A stretch of DNA of 64,000 nucleotides from Akkermansia muciniphila (GTDB lineage Bacteria; Verrucomicrobiota; Verrucomicrobiia; Limisphaerales; UBA9464), in NCBI GenBank assembly GCA_945898055.1, contig CAMDGV010000008.1, positions 1 to 64,000 of the forward strand, written 5' to 3'. The notes beneath the pieces were generated by a model. That model saw nothing but the letters and a program-made list of their open reading frames with translations, had not been told where the DNA came from and searched no databases. Below are positions 1-8,208 of the stretch, piece after piece. How positions within the stretch are numbered: the stretch's first letter is position 1; every line of letters starts with the position of its first letter. Position numbers and translations under genes: made by a program.

Positions 1-444
1 GCATTTCAACCCTCGCTTCTGGCTCTCCATCTCTCATCGCGGTCGTAACCTCTCACCTTGTCTTCACGTTCGATCCTTCAGTCGCAAGACGACCTACTAT
101 GATCTCGGCTGACTTCTCCAGCGTCATCGTCACCGCCTTGCGGCGGCGCTAGCTTTATCGCAACGCCGGAGATCTCCCCGGGTAATGCGCACTTTCTTCC
201 ACACTTATGACCGTCGGATCTACGTCCGTGAGTTCCGGACAAGTTTCGGACTTTGAAGATTTTGGCCTTCTCATCCCTCACGTTCGCCTCGTATCCGCTT
301 CCTGTTCGTCGGTCCAGTGTTTTGCCTCCGGCTTCCTTCAGATCCCACCTCGCGATGGACACCCTTGCCGTGCAGCTAACAGTTCCCCTTGCCGGGCCTG
401 TACGGGACTTCAACCCATTAGAAAACGCGCCCTGCCAGGCGCAC
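1..444 (-). mobile_element. Group II intron, 5' portion (probably bacterial class C), cut by the window edge
   Basis: Read on the minus strand from 444 downward, the sequence begins GTGCGCC, matching the GUGYG 5' end of group II introns. It then shows blocks I recognise from domain I of bacterial group II introns, such as a GGGGAACTGTTAGCTG block, AAGGGTGTCC, GATCTGAAGGAAGCCGGAGG and GACGAACAGGAAGCGGATAC. The insertion point lies nine bases (TTTTCCTTG) after the stem of the HU terminator at 454-475 and in the same direction. This is the known target preference of class C introns. Only about 444 nt are inside the window, roughly domains I to III. The reverse-transcriptase/maturase ORF, catalytic domain V and the 3' end would lie to the left. 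Minus-strand ATGs at 37 and 30 might start that ORF, but too little is visible. Open frames here (e.g. 78-413 minus) are intron RNA, not proteins. Confidence 0.8.
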
Positions 445-448
445 CAAG

Positions 449-475
449 GAAAACGGCGCCCTAAAAAGGGCGCCG
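449..475 (-). terminator. Rho-independent terminator of the HU gene, used as intron target
   Basis: A perfect 9-bp stem (CGGCGCCCT / AGGGCGCCG, 454-475) with an AAAA loop (read on +) is followed on the minus strand by TTTTCC. It lies 22 bp beyond the stop codon of the HU gene. The group II intron begins a few bases further on. Confidence 0.85.
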
Positions 476-496
476 CAAGAGAAACGGACGCAGAAA

Positions 497-790
497 TTAA
501 GCCTTAATCCCAAGGATTGCATCCTTGGCGACCTTAGATATGCGGAACTTTACTACCTTCTTCTTCGGAATCTTAATCTCAGCACCTGTTGCCGGATTAC
601 GGCCGATGCGAGCCTTCCGTTCCACCAAAACCAGTTTACCGACACCCGGGAAGGTGAAGGTATTCTTTGCGTTCTTGTAGGATAACTCGGCAAGCATCTC
701 TAGAACGGCAACAGCCTGCTTCTTGGTGATTGCGGTCTGTTCCGCCAACGCGGCGGCTATTTGGGACTTGGTTAGAGCTTTAGAGGCCAT
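497..790 (-). CDS. HU/IHF-family DNA-binding protein
   Basis: This 97-residue basic protein is a histone-like HU family member, which binds and bends DNA as a dimer in the nucleoid. Residues 1-45 form the helical dimerisation part ([19 protein letters not shown]). Residues 46-85 form the beta-arm region, with the family signature around [15 protein letters not shown] at about 64-78. The length matches ordinary HU (90-100 residues). The gene is monocistronic: a strong hairpin terminator follows directly, and about 460 bp of gene-free DNA precedes it. HU and IHF subunits cannot be told apart safely from sequence alone, so no symbol is given. Confidence 0.93.
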   Translation of the reverse strand: MASKALTKSQIAAALAEQTAITKKQAVAVLEMLAELSYKNAKNTFTFPGVGKLVLVERKARIGRNPATGAEIKIPKKKVVKFRISKVAKDAILGIKA

Positions 791-1253
791 TGGGTTTTGT
801 CTATTGTTTACTGCTTAAACTCATTGTCACACGGACTTCAAATATGGTTTTAGCCCCGCAAGCAATTGGGCCGCAAGAAAAAAGCCAATGAAATCAACCT
901 TCACTCACTTTGTTCTCATTCATTTATGGAGTCTGAGCCTCCCATTCTTGACTTGCCTAGACCACCACAGACACTAGTGCTCCGTGTCCTTTCTCTGCCA
1001 GCAATTCTGCCACTGCTCAAACTCGCTCAGAATGACTTGGCTCAGGCGGTTGATGAACAAAACACCGCTCAGGTTTCTCCTTTCAAGGCTTTGGCTTTTG
1101 GTCCCTCCGTGCGTTGCACTCGCAACCAAAAGACCAATAGTTGCTTTATTCGAGGTCTTAAAGTCAGTGGGATAGTCACCTTTAACCGAACTAATTTCTG
1201 CAGAATTAACCGCCATTTAAGGGAAATAACAAAGCAGTCCGATTCCATTTTCA
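791..1253. other. Gene-free interval between divergent HU and amidase genes
   Basis: These 463 bp separate two divergently transcribed genes and should hold both promoters. Several short overlapping frames exist on both strands (e.g. 866-1324 plus, 974-1216 minus), but none resembles a protein and they contradict one another. I see no clear hairpin, repeat or conserved RNA here. Confidence 0.5.
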
Positions 1254-2156
1254 ATGACCCTAAAAAAACATCCACCCAATCGCGTCGTCACGCTCGGCCT
1301 GCTCCAGCATGCCTGTGCAGCTGACCCAGCGAAAAATCTAGAAACCTGCCTCAAAGCCGTCGAAGAGGCCGCCAAACACGGCGCTCAAATTATTTGCACC
1401 CAAGAACTGTTCCGCTCCGTCTACTTTTGCCAAAGCGAAGATCATACTCACTTTCAACTCGCGGAAAGAATCCCCAGTCCCACCGTCGAGGCATTTCAAA
1501 AACTAGCCCTAAAATTAGGGGTAGTCATTATTGCCTCGCTCTTCGAAAAGCGGGCGGAGGGGCTTTACCATAATACCGCCGCTATTATTGACGCGGATGG
1601 GGCTCTCCTTGGTATTTACCGGAAAATGCACATCCCCGATGATCCTCTCTTTTATGAGAAATTTTACTTCACCCCCGGAGACACCGGATTCCGGGCTTGG
1701 AGCACCCGCTTTGGTCGGATCGGCGTTCTTATCTGCTGGGATCAATGGTACCCAGAGGGGGCGCGTCTCACGGCCATGGATGGCGCAGAAATTCTTTTCT
1801 ATCCCACTGCCATCGGTTGGCACCCATCTGAAAAAAAAGAATACGGAACTAATCAACATGGAGCTTGGGAAATCAGCCAACGGGCCCACGCTGTCGCCAA
1901 TGGTTGCTTCGTCGCTGCGGTCAACCGCATTGGTCTCGAACAACCCATCGGAGGAGACGGTATCGAGTTTTGGGGACAAAGCTTCGTCGCAGGTACGAGC
2001 GGCCAAATCCTTGCGAAAGCCTCCGTCGATCAACCCGAGAATCTCTTAGTTAGCGTCGATCTGGCCAAGGTTGATGTCACCCGCACTCACTGGCCGTTTC
2101 TCCGAGACCGTCGAATTGATGCCTATGGCGACCTGACCCGTCGATTTCGGGACTAA
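1254..2156 (+). CDS. aguB: N-carbamoylputrescine amidase (carbon-nitrogen hydrolase)
   Basis: A 300-residue nitrilase-superfamily enzyme that would hydrolyse N-carbamoylputrescine to putrescine, CO2 and ammonia in the cytosol. The catalytic triad is visible: Glu51 in CTQELF, Lys124 in YRKMHIPDD, and Cys161 in ICWDQWYPEG. The IPDDPLFYEKFYFTPGD and WYPEGAR stretches are typical of the AguB/NLP1 subgroup rather than of general nitrilases. Length is normal for the group. The preceding enzyme of the pathway, agmatine deiminase, is encoded far away at 58512-59567. The gene lies 16 bp upstream of an SDR gene, so it may be cotranscribed with the SDR-ROK pair, though no functional link is evident. Confidence 0.9.
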   Translation: MTLKKHPPNRVVTLGLLQHACAADPAKNLETCLKAVEEAAKHGAQIICTQELFRSVYFCQSEDHTHFQLAERIPSPTVEAFQKLALKLGVVIIASLFEKRAEGLYHNTAAIIDADGALLGIYRKMHIPDDPLFYEKFYFTPGDTGFRAWSTRFGRIGVLICWDQWYPEGARLTAMDGAEILFYPTAIGWHPSEKKEYGTNQHGAWEISQRAHAVANGCFVAAVNRIGLEQPIGGDGIEFWGQSFVAGTSGQILAKASVDQPENLLVSVDLAKVDVTRTHWPFLRDRRIDAYGDLTRRFRD

Positions 2157-2172
2157 TATTTATCACCCTAGT

Positions 2173-2976
2173 ATGGCCAACCGACTTGAAGGTAAATCTG
2201 TGGTTATTATTGGAGGCACCGGTGGCATCGGTGCTTCAGCCGTTCGGGCCTGCATCAGAGAGGGCGCCTGCGTTGTGGCTGTCGGTCGAGATTCGAAATC
2301 TGCCGATGCGCTCTGCGCAGAATTGGGTCCGAAACTCAGAATTATTATCGCCGATGCCACTGCGCCCCAGACGGCTCCTGAGGCCATTGGTCTCTGTCAA
2401 AAGACCTTCGGCCGCGTCCACGGTTTGTATCACGTCGCCGGGGGAAGCGGTCGACGCTTCGGTGACGGTCCACTTCACGAATTAACTGACGAGGGTTGGA
2501 GCCAAACTCTGAACCTGAATCTCACCTCAGTCTTCCTCTCTAATCGCGCGATTATTCGATATTATCTCGACCTCGGTATCGATGGGGCAGTTTTAAACTG
2601 CGGTTCGATCCTCGGCTCATCTCCGTCTCCTCACTTCTTTGCTACGCACGCTTATGCCACGGCTAAGTCTGCACTGATTGGCCTCACCACGGCTGCGGCT
2701 GCCCACTATGCTCGGTATAATATCCGTTTCAATCTTCTCGCCCCGGGTTTGATCGCCACCCCGATGTCACAACGCGCTCAGGACAACAAAGCCATTCAGT
2801 CTTTCATCCGCTCCAAACAACCTCTGGACGGTGGCCGTATCGGACTCCCAACCGACCTCGACACGGCTGTCCTCTGGCTCCTCAGCGATGAGAGCCGGTT
2901 TGTGACTGGACAGGTTATCGCCATCGACGGTGGGTGGAGTGTTTCCGAGGGCCAAATCTCTAACTCATCCCAATGA
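2173..2976 (+). CDS. SDR-family oxidoreductase
   Basis: A 267-residue classical short-chain dehydrogenase/reductase. The NAD(P)-binding motif GGTGGIG is at residues 14-20, the catalytic Ser at about 145 (NCGSILG), and the YxxxK pair at Tyr161/Lys165 (HAYATAKSALIG). The C-terminal part contains the usual LAPGLIATPM and GQVIAIDGGWS segments. The substrate cannot be told from sequence. The stop codon overlaps the start of the following ROK kinase gene by 4 nt (ATGA), so the two are translationally coupled. This suggests a joint role in processing a sugar or polyol, which is inference only. Confidence 0.88.
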   Translation: MANRLEGKSVVIIGGTGGIGASAVRACIREGACVVAVGRDSKSADALCAELGPKLRIIIADATAPQTAPEAIGLCQKTFGRVHGLYHVAGGSGRRFGDGPLHELTDEGWSQTLNLNLTSVFLSNRAIIRYYLDLGIDGAVLNCGSILGSSPSPHFFATHAYATAKSALIGLTTAAAAHYARYNIRFNLLAPGLIATPMSQRAQDNKAIQSFIRSKQPLDGGRIGLPTDLDTAVLWLLSDESRFVTGQVIAIDGGWSVSEGQISNSSQ

Positions 2977-3914
2977 TCACTCCCGCTTTGTTCGGCTCTC
3001 TTTCAGCGCAACCGCACTACCTAGGCATCGACCTTGGTGGATCAAGTATTAAAGCCGCTGCAATCGCACAGGAAGGCACCCTTATCGCTTCTTGCACGGT
3101 GCCTTTTATCGACCAAAACAAAGAATGGGCTGATCGGGTATTTGACCTTGTTCAAACTTTTCAACGGCATCTCGGGGAACCTCAAGGAATCGGTCTTTGT
3201 GCTCCGGGCCTCGCTGCAACCGATGAACGTTCCATCTCCGTAATGCCCGGACGACTCCACGGACTGGAACGATTTGATTGGACCTCGCATTTGAAGGCAA
3301 AATCCTTAGTCCCAGTCCTGAATGACGCGCATGCCGCGCTACTGGGGGAAGCGTGGGTTGGAGCAGCAGTTGGCCTGCAGAATGTCTTCATGCTCACCCT
3401 CGGGACGGGCGTTGGTGGAGCCTCGATCGTGGATGGTCGCCTCCTGAAAGGGCATATTGGGCGAGCAGGTCACCTTGGACATATATCGATCAATTTTAAG
3501 GGTCCCCTCGACGACACAGGCACCCCAGGATCCATTGAATCTGAGATTGGCAACAAGACAGTGACGGAGCGAAGCGGCGGCCGTTTCACCACAACCCTCG
3601 CCCTTGTTGAAGCCAGCAAAAGCGGAGATCTGGACGCATCTCTGCTCTGGGCTAGATCTATTCAGGCCCTAGGCGCGAGTCTCGTCTCACTCATTAACGT
3701 TCTTGACCCAGAGGCAATTCTAATTGGAGGCGGTATCACTGAAGCGGGAGACTCTCTCTTTGCCCCGCTCACTGAGGAACTAAACCGAATGGAATGGCGC
3801 CCCAATGGCCACCGAGTTCGAGTTTTGAGAGCGCAACTCGGGGGCATGGCAGGAGCCTACGGTTCCGCTTGGAACTCCATCCGTTTAGGGGACAGCCCGA
3901 GTTCGCCGCCTTAA
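2973..3914 (+). CDS. ROK-family sugar kinase / transcriptional-regulator-type protein
   Basis: A 313-residue protein of the ROK (repressor, ORF, kinase) family within the actin-like ATPase fold. The phosphate-1 motif is LGIDLGGSSIK (Asp20), the catalytic-base motif is LNDAHAALLGE (Asp118), and the GTGVGGA phosphate-2 loop is at about 144-150. There is no N-terminal helix-turn-helix, so it should be a kinase rather than a repressor. The usual zinc-binding CxCGxxGC motif after GHLGH (about 166-170) is absent and replaced by a DDTGTPGSIES segment. Glucokinase-like activity is plausible, but the missing zinc site makes the substrate uncertain. It is coupled to the SDR gene upstream. Confidence 0.85.
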   Translation: MITPALFGSLSAQPHYLGIDLGGSSIKAAAIAQEGTLIASCTVPFIDQNKEWADRVFDLVQTFQRHLGEPQGIGLCAPGLAATDERSISVMPGRLHGLERFDWTSHLKAKSLVPVLNDAHAALLGEAWVGAAVGLQNVFMLTLGTGVGGASIVDGRLLKGHIGRAGHLGHISINFKGPLDDTGTPGSIESEIGNKTVTERSGGRFTTTLALVEASKSGDLDASLLWARSIQALGASLVSLINVLDPEAILIGGGITEAGDSLFAPLTEELNRMEWRPNGHRVRVLRAQLGGMAGAYGSAWNSIRLGDSPSSPP

Positions 3915-4000
3915 GCAAACGAAGCGAGTAGGCACAAATTCCATCCGTTCTAGGGAGCCAACCAGAAATCTATTTGCGCCTAAAAGGCCTCAAATCGACA

Positions 4001-4027
4001 TAAAAAAGCCCTGAAATCGCTTTCAGG
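4001..4027 (-). terminator. Rho-independent terminator of rpmB
   Basis: The stem CCTGAAA/TTTCAGG (4010-4027) with loop TCGC is followed on the minus strand by GGCTTTTTTA. It lies about 58 bp downstream of the rpmB stop. Confidence 0.8.
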
Positions 4028-4084
4028 ACTGTGCGGGCGACAGGTAAATGACCGGCCAAACTCAAAATTGGAACTCTGGCAGCC

Positions 4085-4348
4085 TTAGGCCGTCACAGCT
4101 TTCTTCCAAGTGCGCTTCGGCGCTTTGGTGACCATGCCGGCCTTGAGGGCTTTGACGGAAACTCGGATAAACTTCACCTCGCCGCTAGGCAAGAGAGCTT
4201 TCACCCGTTGCAAGTTCGGGATGAACCGGCGTTTAGTGATCGCGGTGACGTGCATACCGATGCCGCCTTTTTTCTTCGCCTTACCGGATCGCCAGATGTG
4301 ATTTCCCTTCACAGGACGGCGACCCGTCAGCGGACAAATACGTGCCAT
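4085..4348 (-). CDS. rpmB: 50S ribosomal protein L28
   Basis: An 87-residue basic ribosomal protein L28. It begins MARICPLTGRRP and continues with the typical GNHIWRSGKAKKK and TKRRFIPNLQRVK segments. The frame is open upstream to 4420, but those 24 residues have no L28 similarity, so the ATG at 4348 is chosen. It has one cysteine (CPLTG) rather than the CxxC pair of zinc-binding L28 forms. The gene is single, with its own terminator, and is divergent from pta. Confidence 0.95.
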   Translation of the reverse strand: MARICPLTGRRPVKGNHIWRSGKAKKKGGIGMHVTAITKRRFIPNLQRVKALLPSGEVKFIRVSVKALKAGMVTKAPKRTWKKAVTA

Positions 4349-4504
4349 AAATCGAAAATTCTCAGTTAAGAAGCGGACGAAATACCAGTCTGGCGCTCGA
4401 TCAGGCAAGCATCTTTTCACAGTTTATCGTTTTTTTTGGAAAACACCTCATTTATTCGCTTCCGCGGTCTTGTTCAAGAACGCGAACTACTCCAACCTTG
4501 CTGC

Positions 4505-5560
4505 ATGCGCTTCATTGGCGGTGTCATCGAAAAACTCCAGCGGCATCCCAAACGGATCGTTTTCCCTGAGGGTTGCGAACCGCGAGTCATCCAAGCAGCT
4601 CGACAATTCTTCGCGCTCCGCCTCGGTGTTCCTATCTTACTAGGCGACCGTGCAGCCATTAAGGAAGCCGCCGCCGGTTTAAATGTTTCTTTGGAGGGTA
4701 TTCGGCTCATCAACCCTGCCGAAAGTCCCGACCTCGATAGTTTCGTTAAACGCTTCCTGATGTTGCGCCGAGGCAAGGGAATTGAAGACCCCGAGGCGCG
4801 CGATGCGATGACCAAGTTTAATTATTTTGGAGCGATGATGGTTGCTATGAAACAAGCAGACGGCCTGATTTCTGGCACCAATGAAATTTCCGGGAGTGTG
4901 CTCCGCCCGCTTTTCCAAATCATCAAAGTCGCACCTAATACCACCACCGCCTCCTCTTGCATGGTGATGGAAGTCGAAGACTCGCGATTTGGCGATCGAG
5001 GGGTTCTTTTTATGGGAGACTGCGGGGTAATTCCAGATCCCACGGTCGATCAATTAGCGGATATTGCCGTGTCCACCGCGCGCCTCGCTCGGCAACTCTC
5101 CGGAATTCGACCGCGGGTTGCCCTTTTGAGTTACTCGACGCGGGGCAGCGCGACTCAACCTGGACTTATGAAAGTCAAAGCCGCTACGAGCCTCGCCCAA
5201 CAAAAAGCTCAAAAGCAAGGTTTAGATGCGGACTTTGACGGCGAGCTCCAAGTTGATGCCGCCCTAATTCCCGAAATCGCTTCACGCAAAGTGCCCGACA
5301 GCAAAGTGGCTGGAAACGCCAATGTGCTGATCTTCCCAGATCTCAATTCGGGTAACATCGCGAGCAAACTGATCCAGCACGTGGCCCGAGCCAATGCCTA
5401 TGGTCAAATTCTGCTCGGCCTCGATCGCCCCGCCGCCGACGTTTCTCGTGGCAGTAGTGCCCACGATATCCTCGGCGTCGCCGCCATCGTCGGCCTGCAA
5501 AGTATCGAATATCAAAAACTATACCCCGGCGCGGGTGAAACCCTTCCGGGAGACCTCTGA
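4505..5560 (+). CDS. pta: Phosphate acetyltransferase, catalytic domain only
   Basis: This 351-residue enzyme would interconvert acetyl-CoA and acetyl phosphate. It corresponds to the C-terminal catalytic domain (PTA_PTB fold) of long Pta enzymes. It starts near RIVFPEGCEPRV and carries DGLISGTNEISGSVLRP, FMGDCGVIPDPTVDQLADIA, LLSYSTRGSA and the closing segment around NVLIFPDLNSGNIASKL. The frame is open from 4436, but the family match begins after the ATG at 4505, which I prefer. The next gene encodes the BioD-like/DRTGG part normally fused to its N-terminus in E. coli-type Pta. No acetate kinase gene lies in this window. Phosphate butyryltransferase is a less likely alternative. Confidence 0.88.
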   Translation: MRFIGGVIEKLQRHPKRIVFPEGCEPRVIQAARQFFALRLGVPILLGDRAAIKEAAAGLNVSLEGIRLINPAESPDLDSFVKRFLMLRRGKGIEDPEARDAMTKFNYFGAMMVAMKQADGLISGTNEISGSVLRPLFQIIKVAPNTTTASSCMVMEVEDSRFGDRGVLFMGDCGVIPDPTVDQLADIAVSTARLARQLSGIRPRVALLSYSTRGSATQPGLMKVKAATSLAQQKAQKQGLDADFDGELQVDAALIPEIASRKVPDSKVAGNANVLIFPDLNSGNIASKLIQHVARANAYGQILLGLDRPAADVSRGSSAHDILGVAAIVGLQSIEYQKLYPGAGETLPGDL

Positions 5561-5608
5561 CCCACCTCGCGAAGATTCTTCGCACCGCGAACCCCTGAAC
5601 CGAAACCG

Positions 5609-6706
5609 ATGCTCCAGAACGCTCTGACACCCCGGGTTTTCATTGCCGCAACCCGCCAAAATGATGGCAAAACCACCACCTCGCTGGGCCTCTTAGCCGC
5701 CCTCCAGCGCCGTTATGGTCGAGTAGGCTATATCAAACCGGTCGGACAACGGTTTGTAGAAATTGACGAACAAAAAATCGACGAGGATGCCGTTATCATG
5801 GATCGGGTTTTTCGACTGAATTGCCCTCTGGTTTACATGTCTCCCATTGCCGTTGATCCAGACTTCACCCGCAAATACCTTCAATCCGCTAATTTAGAGG
5901 TCCTCGTCAAACGCATTCATAAAGCCTTTGATCGGGTGGCTTGGGAGAAGGATTTTGTTCTCTGCGAAGGTTCCGGGCACGCTGGCGTCGGCAGTGTTTT
6001 TGATCTTTCAAATGCCACTGTCGCAAAACTTCTCAATGCCAAAGTGGTCATTGTAACCCGGGGCGGTATCGGTCAACCCATCGACGAAACGGTCTTAAAC
6101 CACGCCCTCTTCAAACAAGAGGGCTGTAAAGTTATCGGGGTAATTATTAACAAGGTCTTACCCGAAAAACTCGACTATATCACCGAATTCGCTCAACGCG
6201 GACTCAAACGTAAGGGACTCGAACTTCTCGGTGTTATCCCTTATCAACCTATTCTCTCTCGGCCGACCCTCGGTGCAATCGCTGAGGAACTTCGCGCGGA
6301 GATCATCACTGGCAAACCTCCATTGACTCAAACGGTCAGTCGCGTTGTCGTCGGTGCGATGGGGGCCGACCGGGCCCGTGATTTACTTAAACCGGGGGTT
6401 CTTCTTATCGTTCCCGCTGATCGTGGGGAAATCATCGCTGCCGCCAGCGATTGGATGAAATCCTCCCTCGAACCCATTGCTGGGATCGTCCTTTCGGATG
6501 CGATCAAGCCGAGCACCGCTATCCTTAAACAATTACGCCACTGCCCCTGCCCCGTGCTCTTAGCCTCCCAAGACAGCTATCAAGCGGCCTCCGAGGTCCA
6601 CGATTTGATCATTAAAACCCGCCCGGATGATCTCCAAAAAATCTCCCTCATCCAGGAGGTAATCGCCCGCCACGTTAATCTCGATCGCATCCTTAACTCC
6701 CTCTGA
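5609..6706 (+). CDS. BioD-like P-loop / DRTGG domain protein (Pta N-terminal-type)
   Basis: This 365-residue protein resembles the N-terminal, non-catalytic half of long phosphotransacetylases. Residues 9-200 form a dethiobiotin-synthetase-like P-loop domain with an altered Walker A (ATRQNDGKTTTS, about 14-25), followed by LCEGSGHAGVGSVFDLSNA. Residues about 215-325 form a DRTGG-like domain, with PADRGEIIAAASDW standing for the usual GDR...I element. It lies 48 bp behind the catalytic pta gene, so the two parts of a normally single polypeptide are split and in reverse order. In E. coli this part transmits allosteric effects of NADH and pyruvate. A similar role in trans is an inference. Confidence 0.82.
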   Translation: MLQNALTPRVFIAATRQNDGKTTTSLGLLAALQRRYGRVGYIKPVGQRFVEIDEQKIDEDAVIMDRVFRLNCPLVYMSPIAVDPDFTRKYLQSANLEVLVKRIHKAFDRVAWEKDFVLCEGSGHAGVGSVFDLSNATVAKLLNAKVVIVTRGGIGQPIDETVLNHALFKQEGCKVIGVIINKVLPEKLDYITEFAQRGLKRKGLELLGVIPYQPILSRPTLGAIAEELRAEIITGKPPLTQTVSRVVVGAMGADRARDLLKPGVLLIVPADRGEIIAAASDWMKSSLEPIAGIVLSDAIKPSTAILKQLRHCPCPVLLASQDSYQAASEVHDLIIKTRPDDLQKISLIQEVIARHVNLDRILNSL

Positions 6707-6809
6707 ACTCGTCCTCCCTCCACCTCGCGCTCGAGACGAATCACTCAATTCAACCGCTTGCACTGAGAAAGCCTCGGCCTTACTTTAATTTCTGCCTCTG
6801 TTACACGGA

Positions 6810-8165
6810 ATGAAAAAGCGACTCATCTACCCCTTCTACGTCGCCGCCTTGCTCGCTTACTCCCTGCTCGGTGCCCACTTATTCAATTTGAGTGCGGCGA
6901 GCGAACGCGACGATCCGTACGAACAACTCGAACTCTTCACTCGAGTTCTCGAACGAGTACGGAAAGACTATGTTGATGGTGAAAAACTGACCTACAAGGA
7001 CCTGATTCAAGGGGCAATGAAAGGGATGCTATCCACGCTAGATCCGCACAGTGAATTCATGGATATCCCCAAGTTTGCGGAACTCAAAGAGGATACTGAG
7101 GGAACCTATGGCGGGGTCGGTCTTCAAGTCCATGTGCGCGACGGTCAACTCACGGTAATTGCCCCGATGGAAGACACTCCGGCCTTCGAAGCAGGAATAC
7201 TTCCGGGCGACCAACTCGTTAAATTAGACGGCCGTCCCACCGAACGAATCGGGATGAACGACGCAGTAAAACTTCTTCGTGGTGAAGCTGGCAGCAAAGT
7301 TTCAGTTTCAATCCTGCGTCCCTCGATGTCTGAACCTCGGGACATCACCCTGATTCGGCAAGAGATCCGACTTTTCTCTGTTAAAGATATTAACAATCGC
7401 CGCGAATTTCCAGTTGGCCCCGATCACTTAGGCTATATTCGATTGACTCAGTTTAGCGAAAAAACCGCCGATGAACTGGAGGAGGCTCTCCGGCGAATGG
7501 AATCTAAAGGAATCGAAGGCCTTGTGCTCGATCTTCGCGGTAACCCTGGCGGGCTCCTCGATCAGGCTGTCGCCGTGTCTGAAAAATTTCTAGCGAAAGG
7601 GAAACCAATTGTCTCTACCGAAGGCCGCAATCGCGCCTCTGATATCCAACGACGAGCTTCTGGTCGTGGGCGGATCCGAACCTTCCCTCTCGCATTACTC
7701 ATAAATGGCGGCAGCGCCAGCGCCTCGGAAATCGTGGCAGGTTGCCTCCAAGACCTTCAACGCGCGGCGGTGGTCGGCGAACAATCTTTCGGCAAGGGCT
7801 CCGTCCAAAATATCCTCCCGCTCAACGACGGTTCTGCCCTGCGCCTCACCACCGCCAAATACTATACCCCGTCTCACAAGGTAATTCACGAACAGGGCAT
7901 CACTCCAAATATCGTGGTGCCGCTTTCGGAAGAGGACGAAACGGCCATCCAACTCCGCCGGATTCCGGGGGGGAAATCGAATCTCGATGATGCCCTCCGA
8001 ACCTTCCCAATCCCTCAACAAAGTCGACTTAAGGAACGGGTTTTAGCCGATGCAGACCCTCAACTAGAACGGGCAATGGATCTTTTGAAAGCACTTCGCT
8101 TGACGAGTCGGCATTCGGAGAAAAACCGCTCGAACACCAATCGTCCTGCTCGGTCATCTAACTGA
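6810..8165 (+). CDS. ctpA: S41-family C-terminal processing protease
   Basis: A 451-residue periplasmic serine protease of the CtpA/Prc family. An N-terminal signal anchor spans residues 5-30 (LIYPFYVAALLAYSLLGAHLF). A helical region is followed by a PDZ domain at about 90-175 (YGGVGLQV, AFEAGILPGDQLVKLDG). The S41 catalytic core carries the NGGSASASEIVAG serine motif (about 299-310) and Lys329 in FGKGSVQN. It cleaves C-terminal tails of exported or misfolded proteins. The C-terminus from about 430 is a Ser/Arg/Asn-rich tail without known motif. It sits 104 bp behind the DRTGG gene and 43 bp before tsaD on the same strand. Confidence 0.92.
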   Translation: MKKRLIYPFYVAALLAYSLLGAHLFNLSAASERDDPYEQLELFTRVLERVRKDYVDGEKLTYKDLIQGAMKGMLSTLDPHSEFMDIPKFAELKEDTEGTYGGVGLQVHVRDGQLTVIAPMEDTPAFEAGILPGDQLVKLDGRPTERIGMNDAVKLLRGEAGSKVSVSILRPSMSEPRDITLIRQEIRLFSVKDINNRREFPVGPDHLGYIRLTQFSEKTADELEEALRRMESKGIEGLVLDLRGNPGGLLDQAVAVSEKFLAKGKPIVSTEGRNRASDIQRRASGRGRIRTFPLALLINGGSASASEIVAGCLQDLQRAAVVGEQSFGKGSVQNILPLNDGSALRLTTAKYYTPSHKVIHEQGITPNIVVPLSEEDETAIQLRRIPGGKSNLDDALRTFPIPQQSRLKERVLADADPQLERAMDLLKALRLTSRHSEKNRSNTNRPARSSN

Positions 8166-8208
8166 CCCCCAATTCTGCGTCCCTCTTCTCTGCTGAGGGT
8201 TCCCTGAA

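Noticed and set aside
78-413. 111-codon open frame on the minus strand and overlapping plus-strand frames
   Set aside because: The sequence matches group II intron RNA, and the encoded peptides have no protein character.
866-1324. 152-codon plus-strand frame upstream of the amidase gene
   Set aside because: It overlaps the start of aguB in another frame, competes with minus-strand frames and resembles no protein.
1531-2049. 172-codon frames on both strands inside the amidase gene
   Set aside because: They are shadows of the strongly supported aguB frame.
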